Part shown: positions 62,840 through 64,000 of the stretch, one piece after another
Numbering within the stretch: position 1 is the stretch's first letter
Layout: the number at the start of each line of letters is the position of its first letter
Assembly: GCA_033851545.1 (NCBI GenBank)
Contig: JAWWOO010000016.1
Coordinates: 1-64,000, forward strand
Length of the DNA: 64,000 nt
Direction: 5' to 3'
Origin: JAWWOL01 sp033851545
GTDB taxonomy: Bacteria > Actinomycetota > Actinomycetes > JAWWOL01
The notes under the pieces: generated by a model
The model's database searches: none
Told to the model about the DNA's origin: nothing
Seen by the model: only the letters and a program-made list of their open reading frames with translations
Made by a program: the position numbers and the translations under genes

Positions 62840-63772
62840 TCAGGCCTGTGCGGCCTCTCGGCGGGCGTTGGCGCGGGCCCGCACCTCCTCCTGCCGAGAG
62901 GCCTGGGTGTCGAGCTCGACCAGGAACTGGGCCAGCGTCTCGCGGGCCTTCTCGGCGGCAGGGTCGAGGCCCTCGCGCTCGAACACCCGCCACTGACGCA
63001 TCATCGGCTGGACGACCTCGTCGTGGTGGATCCGCAGGTCGTAGATGCCGGCCTTGGCGATGACGGCGGCCTTGCGGCCGAAGTCGGTGATGCCGAAGCC
63101 CGGCATCTGGAAGCCGATGACCTCGTCGACGATCGCCGGGATGGTCTGGGACGGCGCCAGCTCCATCGCGGCGGCGACGAGGTCGCGGTAGAAGATCATG
63201 TGCAGGTTCTCGTCGGCGGCGATCCGCTGGAGCAACCGGTCGGCGATCGGGTCGTCGGTGGCCTTGCCGGTGTTGCGGTGCGAGATGCGGGTGGCCAGCT
63301 CCTGCATCGAGACATAGGCGATCCCTCGCAGCATCTCGCGGTCGTCCACCGGCTCATAGCCGACCTGCATGGTCGCCATCCGCTGGCGCTCGAGCTCGTC
63401 GGGGTCGATGCCACGGGTGACCAGCAGGTAGTCGCGGATGACGAACGCGTGCCGGCCCTCCTCGGCGGTCCAGCGGTGCACCCAGGTCCCCCAGGCGCCG
63501 TCCCGGCCGAACATCGAGGCGATCTCGCGGTGGTAGCTCGGCAGGTTGTCCTCGGTCAGCAGGTTGACCTCCATCGCCACCCGGGCGGGTGAGGACAGCC
63601 GGGACTGGCTGACGTCGTACGGGTCCCCGTCGAAGTCGCGGCCGAGGCTCCACGGCACGTACTCGTGCGGCATCCAGTCCTTGGTCACGCTGAGGTGGCG
63701 GTCCAGCTGGCGGGCGACCACGGGCTCGAGCTCGACCAGCAGCTGGCGGTCCTCGAGGTAGGGAGCGGTCAC
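62840..63772 (-). CDS. Acyl-ACP desaturase (soluble diiron, Delta9-type, DesA family)
   Basis: 310 aa, GTG start with GGAGG six bases upstream. Diiron ligands are all present: LLTEDNLPSYH, EEGRHAFVIRDYL and ADENLHMIFYRD, in the spacing of plant-type stearoyl-ACP desaturase and mycobacterial DesA1/DesA2. Introduces a cis double bond in acyl-ACP with O2 and ferredoxin. Length equals the family norm. Tandem repeats 20 bases upstream of the start (63792-63821) are a probable operator, which fits regulation by lipid state. Convergent with the flavoprotein. Confidence 0.93.
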   Translation of the reverse strand: MTAPYLEDRQLLVELEPVVARQLDRHLSVTKDWMPHEYVPWSLGRDFDGDPYDVSQSRLSSPARVAMEVNLLTEDNLPSYHREIASMFGRDGAWGTWVHRWTAEEGRHAFVIRDYLLVTRGIDPDELERQRMATMQVGYEPVDDREMLRGIAYVSMQELATRISHRNTGKATDDPIADRLLQRIAADENLHMIFYRDLVAAAMELAPSQTIPAIVDEVIGFQMPGFGITDFGRKAAVIAKAGIYDLRIHHDEVVQPMMRQWRVFEREGLDPAAEKARETLAQFLVELDTQASRQEEVRARANARREAAQA

Positions 63773-63791
63773 GGAAGGCCTCCTGCGTCTG

Positions 63792-63821
63792 GGTTACGTT
63801 GCCGTAGGTTACGTTACCGTA
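63792..63821. promoter_or_regulatory. Two 15-bp tandem repeats upstream of the desaturase gene
   Basis: GGTTACGTTGCCGTA (63792-63806) is followed directly by GGTTACGTTACCGTA (63807-63821), one mismatch, and then GGTTtcg. The minus strand contains GGTAACGTAACC, palindromic in ten of twelve positions. It lies 20-50 bases upstream of the desaturase start, where a TetR-type repressor could bind. The remaining 170 bases to the window end show nothing clear. Confidence 0.5.
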
Positions 63822-64000
63822 GGTTTCGCGCTCGGCACTACCCCGCCGCCCCGCGGGTCGGGTGCCGATTCGATGGTGCGCCCTTGACCGCCGCACGGTG
63901 GGGGAAGGGCCGCAAACCGTGGACAATCGTGTCGGCGGGGGTCTGTGGTGACCCTGAGCACAGTCGAGGGGGGACGGGGGCCGGAGTGGCGCGGTTCGGT

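Overview
The window is chromosomal DNA from a high-GC actinobacterium. Coding density is high, GTG starts are common, and the third codon position is strongly GC-biased. It carries a mycothiol-pathway deacetylase (MshB type), a DUF222-HNH gene, a soluble diiron acyl-ACP desaturase and a F420-type nitroreductase relative. Chemoreceptor and CheW-like genes suggest a motile lineage. I cannot assign a genus from the sequence alone; something in or near the Propionibacteriales/Nocardioidaceae would fit. I saw no rRNA, tRNA, CRISPR array, transposase or prophage.

Layout. 0-7.2 kb: signalling and housekeeping. This holds a truncated six-helix membrane sensor, a CheW-domain protein, a small membrane protein, a divergent FtsH-like AAA protease, mshB and a methyl-accepting chemotaxis protein. 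7.17-7.49 kb: a gene-free 321-bp segment bounded by perfect 18-bp inverted repeats. 7.5-13.7 kb: typA, a PLP decarboxylase with two small partner genes, and a sortase plus DUF3494 surface-protein pair. 13.8-21.1 kb: a gamma-glutamylation type polyamine or amine catabolic module (permease, glutamine-synthetase-like ligase, aldehyde dehydrogenase, SDR, and a convergent class-I amidotransferase hydrolase), then a NUDIX hydrolase and an aldo/keto reductase.

21.2-47.9 kb is a large extracellular polysaccharide locus and the most distinctive part. An eleven-gene minus-strand operon (44506 down to 32225) has every neighbouring pair of genes overlapping. It encodes six glycosyltransferases, a flippase, an acyltransferase, two further membrane or secreted proteins and a last glycosyltransferase. 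Around it lie a second acyltransferase, three genes with four GH26-like modules (one module has lost its acid/base Glu), a GH3 enzyme, a Tat-exported DUF1501 protein with its DUF1800 partner, a YdcF-like protein, a UPF0104-type flippase-like membrane protein and another membrane protein. No initiating phosphoglycosyltransferase or chain-length regulator is present, so those functions must be elsewhere or replaced.

47.9-64 kb is mixed. It has a GH13 alpha-glucosidase, a zinc-ribbon protein, a pentapeptide-repeat protein, a DDN-like reductase, and an ECF42-type sigma factor with its DGPF partner. A palindromic double promoter appears to drive that pair and also the divergent SMP-30 gene. Next come a DUF222-HNH protein with an expanded hexapeptide repeat, CtaG, a VWA/AAA chelatase-like pair, an alpha/beta hydrolase, a cyclic-nucleotide-domain flavoprotein without the thioredoxin-reductase CxxC, and an acyl-ACP desaturase with tandem operator-like repeats.
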